The notes below the pieces were generated by a model. That model ran no database searches. It was given only the letters and a program-made list of their open reading frames with translations, and was not told where the DNA came from. Source: Microvirga alba (GTDB lineage: Bacteria; Pseudomonadota; Alphaproteobacteria; Rhizobiales; Beijerinckiaceae). From it: a DNA stretch of 64,000 bases. The DNA lies in contig NZ_JADQDO010000002.1 of assembly GCF_015694465.1 (NCBI RefSeq), forward strand, positions 558,001 through 622,000, read 5' to 3'. Shown here piece by piece: positions 8,893 to 19,829 of the stretch. Every line of letters starts with the position of its first letter. Within the stretch, counting starts at the first letter, position 1. The position numbers and the translations under genes were made by a program.

Positions 8893-9380
8893 CGGAAACG
8901 CTCCACATCGGGAAACAGGCCGAGCACCGGCTCCGGCCCACGGGCGGAGCGGTTCGGCGCGACGACAGGACGGGATGGCGCGGACACGGGCGCGGTGCGT
9001 TCCAGCCAACGGGCGAAGGCCTTGGTCTCCGCCTCGTCCCGGTCGGAAGCGGTCACCACATCGACGACGGGACGGCCGTTGCGGGCCAGCGTCCAGCGCC
9101 GGAGGCTGTTCGCCTCGAGCCCGATCAGGCAGGAGAACAGGAGATGCGCGGCGACGGCCGCCGTTGGATGCACGTTCAGGACGTCCAATGCCCCGTCGAA
9201 GGCGACAAACGCGAGAAGAACGCCGAGTCCGGCGATCCAGAGACGATGGGCGAAGAACCACAGCACCGTGAAGAAGAACGCTCCCCACGAGAAGGCATCC
9301 TTCACGAGTTCAGCCTTGTCCAATGCCGCCGGATCACCCGGCCGCGCATCACGCGGGAGGTGCAGGGTATAGGTCGCCAT
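8889..9380 (-). CDS. DUF2628 membrane protein inside the his operon
   Basis: 163 residues. The N-terminal MATYTLHLP is followed by the DUF2628 core: a polar helix ([20 protein letters not shown]), then membrane segments at about residues 33-65 and 75-93. The tail is polar, with [19 protein letters not shown] and a proline-rich end. The function is unknown. The gene sits between hisB and hisH and is translationally coupled to hisH through GTGA, so it must be made with the histidine enzymes. This placement recurs in Hyphomicrobiales (recollection). A direct role in histidine synthesis is not shown. Confidence 0.85.
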   Translation of the reverse strand: MATYTLHLPRDARPGDPAALDKAELVKDAFSWGAFFFTVLWFFAHRLWIAGLGVLLAFVAFDGALDVLNVHPTAAVAAHLLFSCLIGLEANSLRRWTLARNGRPVVDVVTASDRDEAETKAFARWLERTAPVSAPSRPVVAPNRSARGPEPVLGLFPDVERFR

Positions 9381-9393
9381 GGCGATGTTCCTT

Positions 9394-9500
9394 AGAGCAT
9401 TTTCCGCAAACGGGGACGCCGGTTTTGCGAAAGAAAATGCGGCCAACGAAGACATTCTAGAGCGCTTTTCGATCCCGAGATCGAAAAACTCTTTAGAGCG
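9394..9500. repeat. Two palindromic repeats between DUF2628 and hisB
   Basis: The first palindrome pairs gcattttccgcaaa with tttgcgaaagaaaatgc (9397-9440). The second pairs agagcgcttttcgatc with gatcgaaaaactctttagagcg (9458-9500) and includes the hisB stop codon. Both belong to the dispersed family described in the findings. They lie within the his transcript. Confidence 0.8.
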
Positions 9501-10083
9501 TGCCCTTGGTAGAGGGAACGCGGCCCTCTTCCCTTGGGTCCATGGCAACCGCCTGACGCAAGGCGCGTGCCAGTCCCTTGAAGCAGCTTTCGGCGATATG
9601 ATGGCTGTTCTCGCCGTAGAGCGTCTCCACGTGGAGCGTCAGCCCGGAATTCATGGCAAACGCCTGGAAGAATTCGCGCACCAGCTCGGTGTCGAACACG
9701 CCGATTTTCTCGGTCGGAAACGTGGTCTTGAACACCAGGAACGGGCGGCCCGAAATATCCAGCGCGATGCGGGTCAGGGTCTCGTCCATCGGCAGATGGA
9801 TGTCCGCGTAGCGCGAGATGCCCTTTTTGTCGCCGAGCGCCTTCAGGATCGCCGTTCCTAACGCGATGCCGGTATCCTCCGTCGTATGATGCTGGTCCAC
9901 ATGCAGGTCGCCGGTCACCTTCACGGTCAGGTCGAAATGACCGTGGCGGGCGAACAATTCGAGCATATGGTCCAGAAAGCCTACTCCCGTCGCGATTTCG
10001 GCCTTGCCGGTGCCATCGAGGGCAATCGACACGGCGACATCGGTCTCGGCGGTGCGGCGGCTGACGCTCGCGGAGCGCATCAT
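9493..10083 (-). CDS. hisB: Imidazoleglycerol-phosphate dehydratase (HisB)
   Basis: 196 residues, a monofunctional IGPD that dehydrates imidazole glycerol phosphate using two Mn ions. The metal-binding motifs [15 protein letters not shown] and [14 protein letters not shown], and near the C-terminus [19 protein letters not shown], are intact. It lacks the histidinol-phosphatase domain of the enterobacterial fusion. It is the first gene of the his operon in this window and is divergent from hslV across about 160 bp, where the operon promoter should lie. Confidence 0.97.
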   Translation of the reverse strand: MMRSASVSRRTAETDVAVSIALDGTGKAEIATGVGFLDHMLELFARHGHFDLTVKVTGDLHVDQHHTTEDTGIALGTAILKALGDKKGISRYADIHLPMDETLTRIALDISGRPFLVFKTTFPTEKIGVFDTELVREFFQAFAMNSGLTLHVETLYGENSHHIAESCFKGLARALRQAVAMDPREEGRVPSTKGTL

Positions 10084-10246
10084 GACAATCCTTAAAAGGG
10101 CAGGGATGGCGAAGAGACCGCGCGTTCTACCAAGCTGCGGCGTGAAACGCTACCCGCGTTGCTTTTGCATGACGAATGCTTAATTCAGGGCATGAGCGGT
10201 TCTCCGCTTAGCCCCGTCCCTCCCCGTCCCCCGGAGTTCGTAACCC

Positions 10247-10801
10247 TTGTCCGAAGCCTCCCCCCCTTCGATGCACGCCACCACCATCCTCATGGTCCGC
10301 AAAGGCGGCCGCGTCGTCATCGGCGGCGACGGCCAGGTCAGCCTCGGCCAGACCATCGTGAAAGGTAACGCGAAAAAAGTCCGCCGCCTGACCAAGGGCG
10401 GCGTGATCGGCGGCTTTGCCGGTTCGACGGCCGATGCCTTCACCCTGTTCGAGCGGCTCGAGGGCAAGCTCGAGCAATATCCCGGCCAGCTTACCCGCGC
10501 CTGCGTCGAGTTGACGAAGGACTGGCGCACCGACCGGTATTTACGTCGCCTGGAGGCGATGATGCTCGTTGCCGACAAGGAAGTCGGCCTGCTTCTCTCC
10601 GGCTCGGGCGACGTGCTGGAGCCGGAAGGCGGCATCATGGCCATCGGCTCCGGCGGCAACTACGCGCTCGCCGCCGCCCGGGCGCTCGCCGACAGCGACA
10701 TGGACGCCGAGGCCATCGTGCGCCGGTCGCTCGCCATCGCAGCTGAAATCTGCGTCTACACCAACGCGAATATCGTCATCGAGACTCTGGAAACCGCATG
10801 A
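10247..10801 (+). CDS. hslV: ATP-dependent protease peptidase subunit HslV (ClpQ)
   Basis: 184 residues, a proteasome-beta-like threonine protease that forms a dodecamer capped by HslU. The mature nucleophile should be the first Thr of [13 protein letters not shown], exposed after a short propeptide is removed; [10 protein letters not shown] and [11 protein letters not shown] are conserved. The TTG at 10247 is preferred because ggag lies about 11 nt upstream. The ATG at 10271, which would give MHATTIL, has only pyrimidines in front of it. The stop overlaps the hslU start (ATGA). Confidence 0.94.
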   Translation: MSEASPPSMHATTILMVRKGGRVVIGGDGQVSLGQTIVKGNAKKVRRLTKGGVIGGFAGSTADAFTLFERLEGKLEQYPGQLTRACVELTKDWRTDRYLRRLEAMMLVADKEVGLLLSGSGDVLEPEGGIMAIGSGGNYALAAARALADSDMDAEAIVRRSLAIAAEICVYTNANIVIETLETA

Positions 10802-12108
10802 CCACCTTCTCCCCCCGCGAAATCGTCTCCGAACTCGATCGCTTCATCGTCGGCCAGCATGACGCCAAGCGCGCGGTCGCCATCGCACTGCGCAATCGCT
10901 GGCGACGCCAGCAACTGGAAGGCGCGTTGCGCGAGGAGGTCGCGCCGAAGAACATTCTGATGATCGGGCCGACAGGGTGCGGAAAAACCGAGATTTCGCG
11001 CCGCCTCGCCCGTCTCGCGGGTGCGCCGTTCCTCAAGGTCGAGGCAACGAAGTTCACGGAAGTCGGCTATGTGGGCCGCGACGTGGAGCAGATCGTGCGC
11101 GATCTCGTGGAAGTCGGGATCGGCCTCGTGAAGGAAGAGCGTCGCCGCCAGGTTCAGGCCAAGGCGCATCTTGCCGCCGAAGATCGGGTGCTCGATGCCC
11201 TGGTAGGCACGACGGCGAGCGCCGCCACCCGCGATTCCTTCCGCCGCAAGCTCAGAGAGAACGAACTCGACGACAAGGAAATCGAGATCGAATTGCAGCC
11301 GGGCGGATCGCAGGGCATGCCGATGTTCGAAATCCCCGGCATGCCGGGCGCCTCGGTTGGCGCGATCAACCTCTCCGACATGTTCGGCAAGGCTTTTAGC
11401 GGCCGCGCGAAGACGCGGCGGACGACCGTGCGCGAGGCTTATGAGCCGCTGGTGACGGAGGAGGCCGACAAGCTGCTCGACCAGGACGTGATCGTGCAGG
11501 ACGCGATCCGGCAGGTGGAGGAAAACGGCATCGTTTTCCTCGATGAGATCGACAAGATCTGCGCCCGCGAGGGCCGCATGGGCGGGGACGTCTCCCGCGA
11601 GGGCGTGCAGCGCGATCTCCTGCCGCTCATCGAAGGCACCACCGTCTCCACGAAATACGGGCCGGTGAAGACCGATCACATTCTTTTTATCGCGTCGGGC
11701 GCATTCCATGTGTCGAAGCCCTCCGACCTGCTGCCGGAATTGCAGGGCCGCCTGCCGATCCGCGTCGAGCTGTCGCCGCTGACGGTGGAGGATTTCAAGC
11801 GCATCCTGACAGAGACCGAGGCGAGCCTCATCAAGCAATCGGTCGCGCTGCTGCGGACGGAAGGCGTGGAGCTGATCTTTACCGATGATGCCATCGACGC
11901 CCTGGCGAAGGTCGCGGTCGAGGTGAACAACTCGGTCGAGAATATCGGCGCGCGCCGCCTGCAGACGGTTCTGGAGCGGGTGCTCGACGACGTCTCGTTC
12001 ACCGCGCCAGATCGCTCCGGCGAAACCATGACCATCGACGCGGTCTACGTGCGCGGCGAAGTGGAAAGCTTAGCTAAGAATACAGACCTTAGCCGGTTTA
12101 TTCTGTAA
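10798..12108 (+). CDS. hslU: ATP-dependent protease ATPase subunit HslU (ClpY)
   Basis: 436 residues, the AAA+ unfoldase that feeds substrates to HslV. Walker A is [14 protein letters not shown] near residue 60 and Walker B is [11 protein letters not shown] near residue 245. The intermediate I-domain spans about residues 110-230, the sensor/arginine region is [14 protein letters not shown], and the C-terminus ends DLSRFIL, the tail that docks into HslV. Heat-shock (RpoH) control is expected for the family, but I could not confirm a promoter. Confidence 0.97.
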   Translation: MTTFSPREIVSELDRFIVGQHDAKRAVAIALRNRWRRQQLEGALREEVAPKNILMIGPTGCGKTEISRRLARLAGAPFLKVEATKFTEVGYVGRDVEQIVRDLVEVGIGLVKEERRRQVQAKAHLAAEDRVLDALVGTTASAATRDSFRRKLRENELDDKEIEIELQPGGSQGMPMFEIPGMPGASVGAINLSDMFGKAFSGRAKTRRTTVREAYEPLVTEEADKLLDQDVIVQDAIRQVEENGIVFLDEIDKICAREGRMGGDVSREGVQRDLLPLIEGTTVSTKYGPVKTDHILFIASGAFHVSKPSDLLPELQGRLPIRVELSPLTVEDFKRILTETEASLIKQSVALLRTEGVELIFTDDAIDALAKVAVEVNNSVENIGARRLQTVLERVLDDVSFTAPDRSGETMTIDAVYVRGEVESLAKNTDLSRFIL

Positions 12109-12292
12109 GCTAATCTTCAGGTCATAATGACGCAGCGCGATGTAAGCGCTCAGTCTTTGACGAAGGTCAACAACGCGAAAAGGATATGCGCCAAAGTTCT
12201 TTAGACGCGCGGAACTTGCTGTTACGGTTCGTATCAGACGAGTCATCGGGGATGATGCTGGAGAGATGATATCGGATCACGGCTCGTGGAAC

Positions 12293-12317
12293 GGAACTGC
12301 GCTCCTAGGGAGACATT
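12293..12317 (+). promoter_or_regulatory. Possible EcfG-type (general stress) promoter ahead of the BA14K pair
   Basis: ggaac at 12293-12297 is followed, after 16 nt, by catt at 12314-12317. The alphaproteobacterial EcfG consensus is GGAAC, 16-17 nt, CGTT, so the -35 is perfect and the -10 has one mismatch. It lies 32 bp before the first BA14K-type start. This is a pattern match only. The region 12109-12348 otherwise holds no gene I can support. Confidence 0.3.
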
Positions 12318-12348
12318 AAGTCTCCCGTACAGTCTAAGGAGACTTCTC

Positions 12349-13149
12349 ATGCGCAAAGCCATCCTCACAACTTTGGCGGCGGCGGCTCTCGGCAGCGTAT
12401 CCTTGCTGGCGGCGGCGGCTTCCGTGGAAGCACGACCTTTGTCGTCGGATGATCTGGCGGCACTGACACAGAAGGCAGACTATACTCAGTACAGGGTTCA
12501 TCACGTGCGAGCCCACCGTGTCGTGCATCATCGGGTCGCCATGCATCGCGTCGTCGTGCATCGGCGCGTCGCGATGCATCGCGGACACTTCGTGACTTAC
12601 CGGCGTACGGTGATGACGCCGCGTGGGCGGGTCTTCGTTGCGACCAGGCGAGTCTGGGTCGGTCCGCGGGTCGCCGCCAGCTCGTGGCGTTGGCGGTATC
12701 CGGCCTACTACGCCTCTACGTGGTCTCCCGGTTACAACGTGGTGACGACGGGCAGCATCGCGCGGGTCCCTCCGGCCTGGTCTGGTGGCGAGGTATTGAC
12801 GACAGGCAGCATCGCGCGACAGACACCGCGTCAATATTTCAGCCCGATGAACCAGCTCGGATATGAATACGGATTCGTGCCGGGCTTAGGCTACCTCAAC
12901 ACCAGCCTCTCGCCGGCGGTTTCGGGCAGCATCGGGGCGGTGACGGGGCCCGTCGTGACGGGGCCGGAGACCACCGGCAGCATTGGGTTGACGACGGGGG
13001 CCGTCGGGTACGGCTTCGCGCGGGGCAGCGAGTTCCCGCAATGGGCGGGCCAGACTTGGATCTCCTATTGCTCGCGTCGGTTCCCGACATACGATCGGAT
13101 CTCGGACACCTTCTGGGGCCCGGACGGTCAACGGCATCTCTGCTTCTAG
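12349..13149 (+). CDS. Exported His/Arg-rich protein with BA14K-like C-terminus
   Basis: 266 residues with a clear signal peptide (MRKAILTTLAAAALGSV ... ASVEA). A His/Arg-rich segment (about residues 50-85, RVHHVRAHRVVHHRVAMHR) and several TTGSIAR/TGSIG repeats follow. The C-terminus, YCSRRFPTYDRISDTFWGPDGQRHLCF, has the pattern of the BA14K family (Cys ... YDxxSxTYxGxDGxRHxC). BA14K is an immunoreactive Brucella envelope protein with proposed lectin-like activity; the role here is unknown. A strong aaggag site precedes the ATG at 12349. A paralogue follows. Confidence 0.82.
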   Translation: MRKAILTTLAAAALGSVSLLAAAASVEARPLSSDDLAALTQKADYTQYRVHHVRAHRVVHHRVAMHRVVVHRRVAMHRGHFVTYRRTVMTPRGRVFVATRRVWVGPRVAASSWRWRYPAYYASTWSPGYNVVTTGSIARVPPAWSGGEVLTTGSIARQTPRQYFSPMNQLGYEYGFVPGLGYLNTSLSPAVSGSIGAVTGPVVTGPETTGSIGLTTGAVGYGFARGSEFPQWAGQTWISYCSRRFPTYDRISDTFWGPDGQRHLCF

Positions 13150-13171
13150 CCTGAATGTAACAACACAAGCC

Positions 13172-13200
13172 ATGGGCCCTTCGGGGCCCATCGGCCTTTT
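13172..13200 (+). terminator. Intrinsic terminator after first BA14K gene
   Basis: A perfect 8 bp stem, atgggccc/gggcccat, with a ttcg tetraloop (13172-13191) is followed by cggcctttt. It lies 22 bp after the stop and separates the two BA14K-type genes, so each may have its own transcript. Confidence 0.8.
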
Positions 13201-13264
13201 CTGAGGGGAGCGCTCGTTCCGGCGGGACGTTCGCCATCACGCGAAATCAGGAAGGAGCGGTCTC

Positions 13265-13765
13265 ATGCGAAAACTCATCATCGCTGCCTTGGCCAGCGCC
13301 GCGCTCGCGCCGGCTTCGTTCTTTGCCGGTCCGGCATCGGCCCAAGCGGCGCCCCAGGCGACTCCCTCGGCGAAATTTCAGCAGCTCATTCAACGGGACC
13401 AGCTGGTGACGCAGTATGCCCGCGCCGTTTATAGGAGATCGGTCGGAGTGCGGGGCGGCTATGGCGGAGGTTATCGCCACGTCGCCTATCGCCGAGGCGT
13501 CTATGGCGGGCGCTATGCCTATGGCCGACCCTACGCTCGCGGGGCCTATTACGGCGGCTATCGCCGGTATGGCGGCTACTACGGCTATGGGGCGGCGGGC
13601 CTCGCTGCCGGAGCGCTCGCCGCAGGCGCGCTCGCGTCGGAGCCGCTGGTAACGGGAAGCGTTGCGCCCGTCGGCGTGAATTACTGCGCGCAGCGCTTCC
13701 GGTCCTACGATCCGGCTTCGGGCACCTATCTGGGCTATGACGGCCTGCGGCATCCGTGCCCGTGA
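13265..13765 (+). CDS. BA14K-family exported protein, Gly/Tyr-rich
   Basis: 166 residues. The signal peptide (MRKLIIAALASAALAPASFFAGPASA) precedes a Gly/Tyr/Arg-rich middle (GGYGGGYRHVAYRRG, AYYGGYRRYGGYYGYG). A hydrophobic Ala/Gly/Leu stretch follows near residues 118-128. The C-terminus, NYCAQRFRSYDPASGTYLGYDG then RHPCP, is a textbook BA14K motif. It shares the C-terminal pattern and the (V/I)TGS motif with the preceding protein, so the two are probably paralogues with divergent middles. A ggaagga site lies just before the ATG. Confidence 0.87.
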   Translation: MRKLIIAALASAALAPASFFAGPASAQAAPQATPSAKFQQLIQRDQLVTQYARAVYRRSVGVRGGYGGGYRHVAYRRGVYGGRYAYGRPYARGAYYGGYRRYGGYYGYGAAGLAAGALAAGALASEPLVTGSVAPVGVNYCAQRFRSYDPASGTYLGYDGLRHPCP

Positions 13766-13781
13766 TCCGAAATGCGTGAAG

Positions 13782-13808
13782 AAAGGGCCCCTTCCGGGGC
13801 CCTTTTTT
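13782..13808 (+). terminator. Intrinsic terminator after second BA14K gene
   Basis: The stem aagggcccc/ggggccctt with a ttcc loop is followed by a t-run. It lies 17 bp after the BA14K stop and just before the convergent RidA stop. The minus strand also forms the stem but with a weaker t-tract. Confidence 0.85.
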
Positions 13809-13811
13809 AAC

Positions 13812-14162
13812 TTACTTCGCCGCGATGACGGCGATTTCGACCTTGTATTGCGGCGCGGCGAGCTTCGCCTCGACCGTCGCGCGGGCGGGCGTGTTGCCCT
13901 GCGACACCCAGGAATCCCACACGGCGTTCATCTCCTGGAACGTCGCCATGTCGGTGAGCCAGATATTGGTCATCAGGATCTTGGTCTTGTCCGTGCCCGC
14001 CTCGCCAAGAAGACCGTCGATGATCGAGAGAATTTCCTTCGTCTGCTCGCCGACGCTCTTGCCGGCGGTCTCAGCCGCGACCTGACCGGCGAGATAAACC
14101 GTGTTGCCGTGAACGACCGCGCCGCTCATGCGGGGGCCGGGCTTGATGCGCTGGATCGTCAT
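13812..14162 (-). CDS. RidA/YjgF-family enamine/imine deaminase
   Basis: 116 residues of the Rid fold. Family features are GPRMSGAVVHGNTVYLAGQVA near the N-terminus and the C-terminal NTPARATVEAKLAAPQYKVEI, whose Arg binds substrate carboxylate in active RidA. Active members hydrolyse reactive 2-aminoacrylate released by PLP enzymes. The subgroup with this sequence is often annotated Rid-family without assigned substrate, so activity is inferred. It converges with the BA14K gene and lies 64 bp downstream of the PNPOx-fold gene, possibly co-transcribed. Confidence 0.88.
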   Translation of the reverse strand: MTIQRIKPGPRMSGAVVHGNTVYLAGQVAAETAGKSVGEQTKEILSIIDGLLGEAGTDKTKILMTNIWLTDMATFQEMNAVWDSWVSQGNTPARATVEAKLAAPQYKVEIAVIAAK

Positions 14163-14226
14163 GGGAATATCCTTCTGGAAAAACGAGGCCTGCTTTGTCG
14201 ATGCGCTTTCGCCTCAGGTCAAGGCA

Positions 14227-14838
14227 TCAATAGAGAGTTGTTTTCACCCGTTCGGGCAACGCCCTGTCATAGGCCTCGCCGCCGAGACGATCTTGGCTGA
14301 GCGCCGCGATCATCTCGCCCGCGCTCGGAACGGCCTTGCGCGACAGATGCTTGTCCGGATTCCACAGATCCGCGCGGACGATGGCGCGCGAACATTGGAA
14401 GAAAACCGAATCCACCGTGATGACGAGAACGCTCTTCGGCGCTTTTCCATCCACCGCGAAGCTTGCGAGCAGGCTTGGCTCCACCGAGATCACCGCACGG
14501 CCATTGACGCGCAACGTCTCGCCGATGCCGGGGATCAGGAACAGCAGCGCGACCTGCGGATCGCGCACGATGTTGCGAAGCGAATCGATGCGGTTGTTGC
14601 CGCGCCGGTCGGGCAACAGCAGGGTTTTCTCATCCTGTACCCGGATGAACCCCGGCCCGTCGCCGCGCGGCGAGCAATCCAAGCCCTCCGGCCCGCGCGT
14701 CGCCAGCGCCGCGAAAGGCGAGGCCTCGATGAAGGCGCGGTAAACCGGCACGATCCGATCCGTTTCCTTGACGATGGAAGCTTCGCCGGCTTCGCCATAG
14801 AGGGCTTCGAGGGCGGGGAGTGTCGAGATGGTGGTCAT
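14227..14838 (-). CDS. Pyridoxamine 5'-phosphate oxidase-like FMN-binding protein
   Basis: 203 residues from the ATG at 14838, with the split-barrel fold typical of flavin-binding PNPOx-like proteins. Visible family features are SPFAALATRGPEGLDCSPRGD, then LLLPDRRGNNRIDSLRNIV (phosphate/FMN region) and SVFFQCSRAIVRADLW. This pattern matches the MSMEG_1061-type subgroup, whose substrates are not established. An upstream ATG in frame at 14931 would add a non-conserved 31-residue tail, so the shorter start is preferred. Confidence 0.82.
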   Translation of the reverse strand: MTTISTLPALEALYGEAGEASIVKETDRIVPVYRAFIEASPFAALATRGPEGLDCSPRGDGPGFIRVQDEKTLLLPDRRGNNRIDSLRNIVRDPQVALLFLIPGIGETLRVNGRAVISVEPSLLASFAVDGKAPKSVLVITVDSVFFQCSRAIVRADLWNPDKHLSRKAVPSAGEMIAALSQDRLGGEAYDRALPERVKTTLY

Positions 14839-14952
14839 GACCGGATTTGACGCGACTTTGGCCGCACAATCAACAGCGTCCATTCGTTGAACAAGGAGCG
14901 ACCGACGTTCTCGTTCAGCGTGATGGCGCATTCTCGGGGCCGCGAAAACAAC

Positions 14953-14980
14953 AAAAAAGGGCGGCTCGAAGCCGCCCTTT
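14953..14980 (-). terminator. Intrinsic terminator of pnp
   Basis: On the minus strand, aaagggcggc and gccgcccttt form a stem around ttcga, continuing into a t6 run. It lies about 28 bp after the pnp stop. Confidence 0.85.
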
Positions 14981-15007
14981 CCACTTAAACTTGAGGCTTT
15001 AACGCCG

Positions 15008-17170
<2,163 letters not shown>

Positions 17171-17393
17171 GTGGTTTTGTCTTTCATGACAGGGCGGGGG
17201 CTCGATGCCATGAGCAAGACGGCAAGACGCTCCGCAGTGGGCGAAAGCGCCCTGCCTGTCGAAGCCTCTTGCGATCCTGCCATGGCCATCGCGTCATCCG
17301 CATCCTTTTGAGAACGCCGGGATCTCTCTCGTCGGCGTCGGAGCTGAATCTGCTTGGACCGTGTCCTTGAGCACCAGCTCCATGCTTTGTTTC

Positions 17394-17455
17394 AGCATGA
17401 TCTTCTCGGAAAACCGGATTCCACTATTCGGACTGGTGGTTCCGGATCATGCTCT
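17394..17455. repeat. Dispersed palindromic repeat between pnp and rpsO
   Basis: The arms agcatgatc (17394-17402) and gatcatgct (17446-17454) enclose ccggattccactattcggactggtggttccg. It is a full-length member of the family. It lies in the rpsO-pnp gap, where in E. coli an RNase III-cleaved leader hairpin controls pnp. Confidence 0.85.
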
Positions 17456-17460
17456 GGAGG

Positions 17461-17486
17461 CCGTCCGGGGCCCGAGCCCCGGACGG
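17461..17486 (-). other. GC-rich hairpin just after rpsO
   Basis: A near-perfect stem, ccgtccggggc/gccccggacgg, lies 15-40 bp past the rpsO stop. There is no t-run on the minus strand, so it may be an RNA-stabilising or processing hairpin rather than a strong terminator. Confidence 0.6.
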
Positions 17487-17500
17487 AAGTTTCGGAGAAG

Positions 17501-17770
17501 TTAGCGGCGGATGCCGAGCTTCTCGATAATGGCCTTGTAGCGGCTCTCTTCTTTCCTCTTCACGTAGTCGAGGAGCGAGCGGCGCTGCGAGACGAGCTTC
17601 AGAAGACCACGACGGGAATGGTTGTCCTTCGTGTGGGTCTTGAAGTGGCCGGTGAGGTTGTTGATCCGCTCGGTCAGAATGGCGATCTGCACTTCCGGAG
17701 AACCGGTGTCGCCAGGCTTCTGAGCAAATTCCTTCACAAGCGCGTTCTTGCGCTCAGCCGTAATCGACAT
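17501..17770 (-). CDS. rpsO: 30S ribosomal protein S15
   Basis: 89 residues, the normal length. S15 binds 16S rRNA early in 30S assembly. Family motifs [35 protein letters not shown] and [11 protein letters not shown] are all present. The start is the ATG at 17770; the frame continues upstream without family similarity. It lies between truB (385 bp upstream) and pnp. The upstream gap contains a leader region and a repeat at 18010-18140. Confidence 0.98.
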   Translation of the reverse strand: MSITAERKNALVKEFAQKPGDTGSPEVQIAILTERINNLTGHFKTHTKDNHSRRGLLKLVSQRRSLLDYVKRKEESRYKAIIEKLGIRR

Positions 17771-18009
17771 CGCATATCCTTTCGGTTCGGGTTTGTTAAA
17801 AAAGACCTTGCCCTTTTGAAGAGCGAAAAGGTCCGGTTCGTCGGGGAAGGCCGGGCCGGGATGTCGTCCAGCGCGGTCTGATCGTCCGACGAAATCTCGC
17901 AAGCAACGCCTGCGGGAAGTGGGCGCACCATACACGAAAACGGCGCAAGCGCCAGAGATTTCGTTTTTCCCGAAGCGGGGCAAGAGGATGGGGTTCCTTG
18001 ACCCCACCC

Positions 18010-18140
18010 CGTCATTCCGGGGCGAGCGAAGCGTGATGCTTGAACCCATAGCCACTAGCGGTTCAGGTGCCGCCGCGGAAAATCCGGCACCGTTGGCGTT
18101 CATCGGTTCCGGGCTCCGCTACGCGGCCCCGGAATGACGG
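18010..18140. repeat. Bracketed intergenic repeat, gtcattccgg...ccggaatgac
   Basis: The element opens with ccgtcattccggggcgagcg and closes with the inverted cgcggccccggaatgacgg; the interior contains gcttgaaccc and ggttccgggctccgc. A copy with the same ends and similar interior (cggaaccc...gggttccgggctcgc) lies at 40694-40838. It fills most of the truB-rpsO gap (17771-18155). Confidence 0.75.
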
Positions 18141-18155
18141 CGCTTCCTGTCCACC

Positions 18156-19076
18156 TTACGCCCCGAGATTGAACACCCGGTGCGGCACAAGCTCCCCCTT
18201 TTCCACATCGCCGACAGCGACGAGAACGCCGTTGCAGGTGGCGTAGATCTTGCCGGAGATCGGGGCGTCGCGGCCGCGCAGGATGATCGACTGGCCCCGC
18301 ATCAGGCGCGCGGCCATGTCGCGGCTGACCGCGATCGCGGGAATTTCGCTCAACGCGGTTTCCACCGGGCGCAGAGCGGCCGGATCGGTGGCGAGATCGT
18401 CGACGACCACCGCGTCGGCTTCCGTGAACGGGCCGACCCGGGTGCGCCGGAGCGCCGCGATATGGCCGAGGCAACCCAGCGCGCGGCCGAGGTCGCGAGC
18501 GATCGCGCGCACATAGGTGCCCTTGCCGCAATCGGCTTCGAGCACGGAGCGGTTGCCCTCGTGGTGCACCAGCGCGAGCCGATCGATTTCGACGGTGCGG
18601 GCCTGTAATTCCACCACCTCGCCGTCGCGGGCGAGGTCGTAGGCGCGCTCGCCCTGGATCTTGATGGCGGAAAAGCGCGGCGGCACCTGCTGCACCTGGC
18701 CGATGAAGCGCGGCAGCAGGGCTTCGATCTCGGCGGCGGCCGGAATCTTGTCCGTCCGCTCGACCACCTCGCCCTCGGAATCGTCGGTGTTGGTCTCCGC
18801 GCCCCAGGCGACGGTGAAGACGTAGGATTTACGACCGTCCATGATGAAGGGCACGGTCTTGGTCGCCTCGCCGAGCGCGATCGGCAGAATGCCGGAGGCC
18901 AGCGGATCGAGCGTGCCCGCGTGACCGGCCTTCTTGGCCGAGAGCCCGCGCTTGACCACCGCGACCGCATGGGTCGAGGTCATGCCCACGCCCTTGTCGA
19001 GGATGATCCATCCATTGACGTCGCGCTTCTTCGGCCGGTCGCCCTGGGGCCGGCGTTGCGGTCGTTCTTCCGTCAT
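18156..19076 (-). CDS. truB: tRNA pseudouridine-55 synthase (TruB)
   Basis: 306 residues. TruB converts U55 of the tRNA T-loop to pseudouridine. The catalytic Asp is in HAGTLDPLASGILPIALG; GWIILDKGVGMTS and GTYVRAIARDLG are other signatures. The start is the ATG at 19076, 4 bp after the rbfA stop. A longer open frame upstream overlaps rbfA and lacks family similarity. It is part of the rimP-nusA-infB-rbfA-truB order. Confidence 0.97.
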   Translation of the reverse strand: MTEERPQRRPQGDRPKKRDVNGWIILDKGVGMTSTHAVAVVKRGLSAKKAGHAGTLDPLASGILPIALGEATKTVPFIMDGRKSYVFTVAWGAETNTDDSEGEVVERTDKIPAAAEIEALLPRFIGQVQQVPPRFSAIKIQGERAYDLARDGEVVELQARTVEIDRLALVHHEGNRSVLEADCGKGTYVRAIARDLGRALGCLGHIAALRRTRVGPFTEADAVVVDDLATDPAALRPVETALSEIPAIAVSRDMAARLMRGQSIILRGRDAPISGKIYATCNGVLVAVGDVEKGELVPHRVFNLGA

Positions 19077-19080
19077 CAAA

Positions 19081-19500
19081 TTACTCGTCGTTATCGTCGT
19101 CGGGCGCGGGCTTGGCGGTGTCGCGCTGGACCTTTTCCGTGCGGAGCAGCGCATCGATGCGCGCGGCCTCGTCGAAGCTTTCATCGCGGCGGAAACGCAG
19201 ATCGGGCGCGAATTTCAGGTTCACCCGGCGCGCGACTTCCTGGCGCAGCACCTTCTTGTGCTTGTCGAGCGCCTTGATCACGGCGTCCTCGTCCTTGCCG
19301 CCGAGCGGCATGACATACGCCGTCGCGAGCTTGAGATCCGGCGACATGCGCACTTCCGGAATCGTGATGACGTGCTTTGTGAGCACGTCGTCCTGCACGT
19401 CGCCGCGCGAGAGAACCTCGGCGAGCGCATGGCGCACGAGCTCGGCCACGCGCTGCTGGCGCTGCGAGGGGCCGGTATTTTGTTCGAAACGTTTAGCCAT
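19081..19500 (-). CDS. rbfA: Ribosome-binding factor A
   Basis: 139 residues, a KH-type factor that assists late 30S maturation and 16S 5'-end processing. Features include [22 protein letters not shown] near the N-terminus and the conserved [10 protein letters not shown] strand. The C-terminus ends in an acidic tail (DDDNDE). It precedes truB by 4 bp. The gap to infB upstream is unusually long, at 329 bp, and filled with repeats. Confidence 0.97.
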   Translation of the reverse strand: MAKRFEQNTGPSQRQQRVAELVRHALAEVLSRGDVQDDVLTKHVITIPEVRMSPDLKLATAYVMPLGGKDEDAVIKALDKHKKVLRQEVARRVNLKFAPDLRFRRDESFDEAARIDALLRTEKVQRDTAKPAPDDDNDE

Positions 19501-19829
19501 TTTTTCACCCCCGGGATTGGACCGGAAACAGGTTCGTCATTCCCGGGCGTGCGAAACACGAGCCCGGAAGCCATGGACACCGCCTTCGGCGTTCCATGAA
19601 CGCAGGGGCGATGCCTTTGGAGCGATGTGGGTATGCTTGTGGGCCTCACCCAGAGGAGCCGCGTCAGCGGCGTCTCGAAGGTGGCTCCATCGCGCTCTGG
19701 AAATGCCCTCGTCCTTCGAGACGGTGCTTTCGCACCTCCTCAGGATGAGGGCTTCCGGAGTGTTCGAAGCGGGGCTTCAGAGTCGTATGATCATTTCAGA
19801 AAACCGGATTCCGCTTTTCTGAATCATAC
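19501..19829. repeat. Gene-free rbfA-infB gap packed with three repeat types
   Basis: No gene is supported here. It holds a half element gtcattcccggg...cccgg (about 19535-19568). It also holds the palindrome ccctcgtccttcgagacgg...cctcctcaggatgagggc (19705-19752). A dispersed-family palindrome pairs gtatgat...ttcagaaaa with ttttctgaatcatac (19785-19829). The gap interrupts an otherwise conserved infB-rbfA operon. Confidence 0.75.

Noticed and set aside
10084..10246. RpoH-type promoter for hslVU
   Set aside because: Only weak cttg-like and tat-like matches with poor spacing were seen.
19705..19752. Operator-like palindrome in the rbfA-infB gap
   Set aside because: The cctcgtccttcgag...ctcaggatgagg pattern is a known-looking dispersed genomic repeat in this group, not a site specific to this operon.
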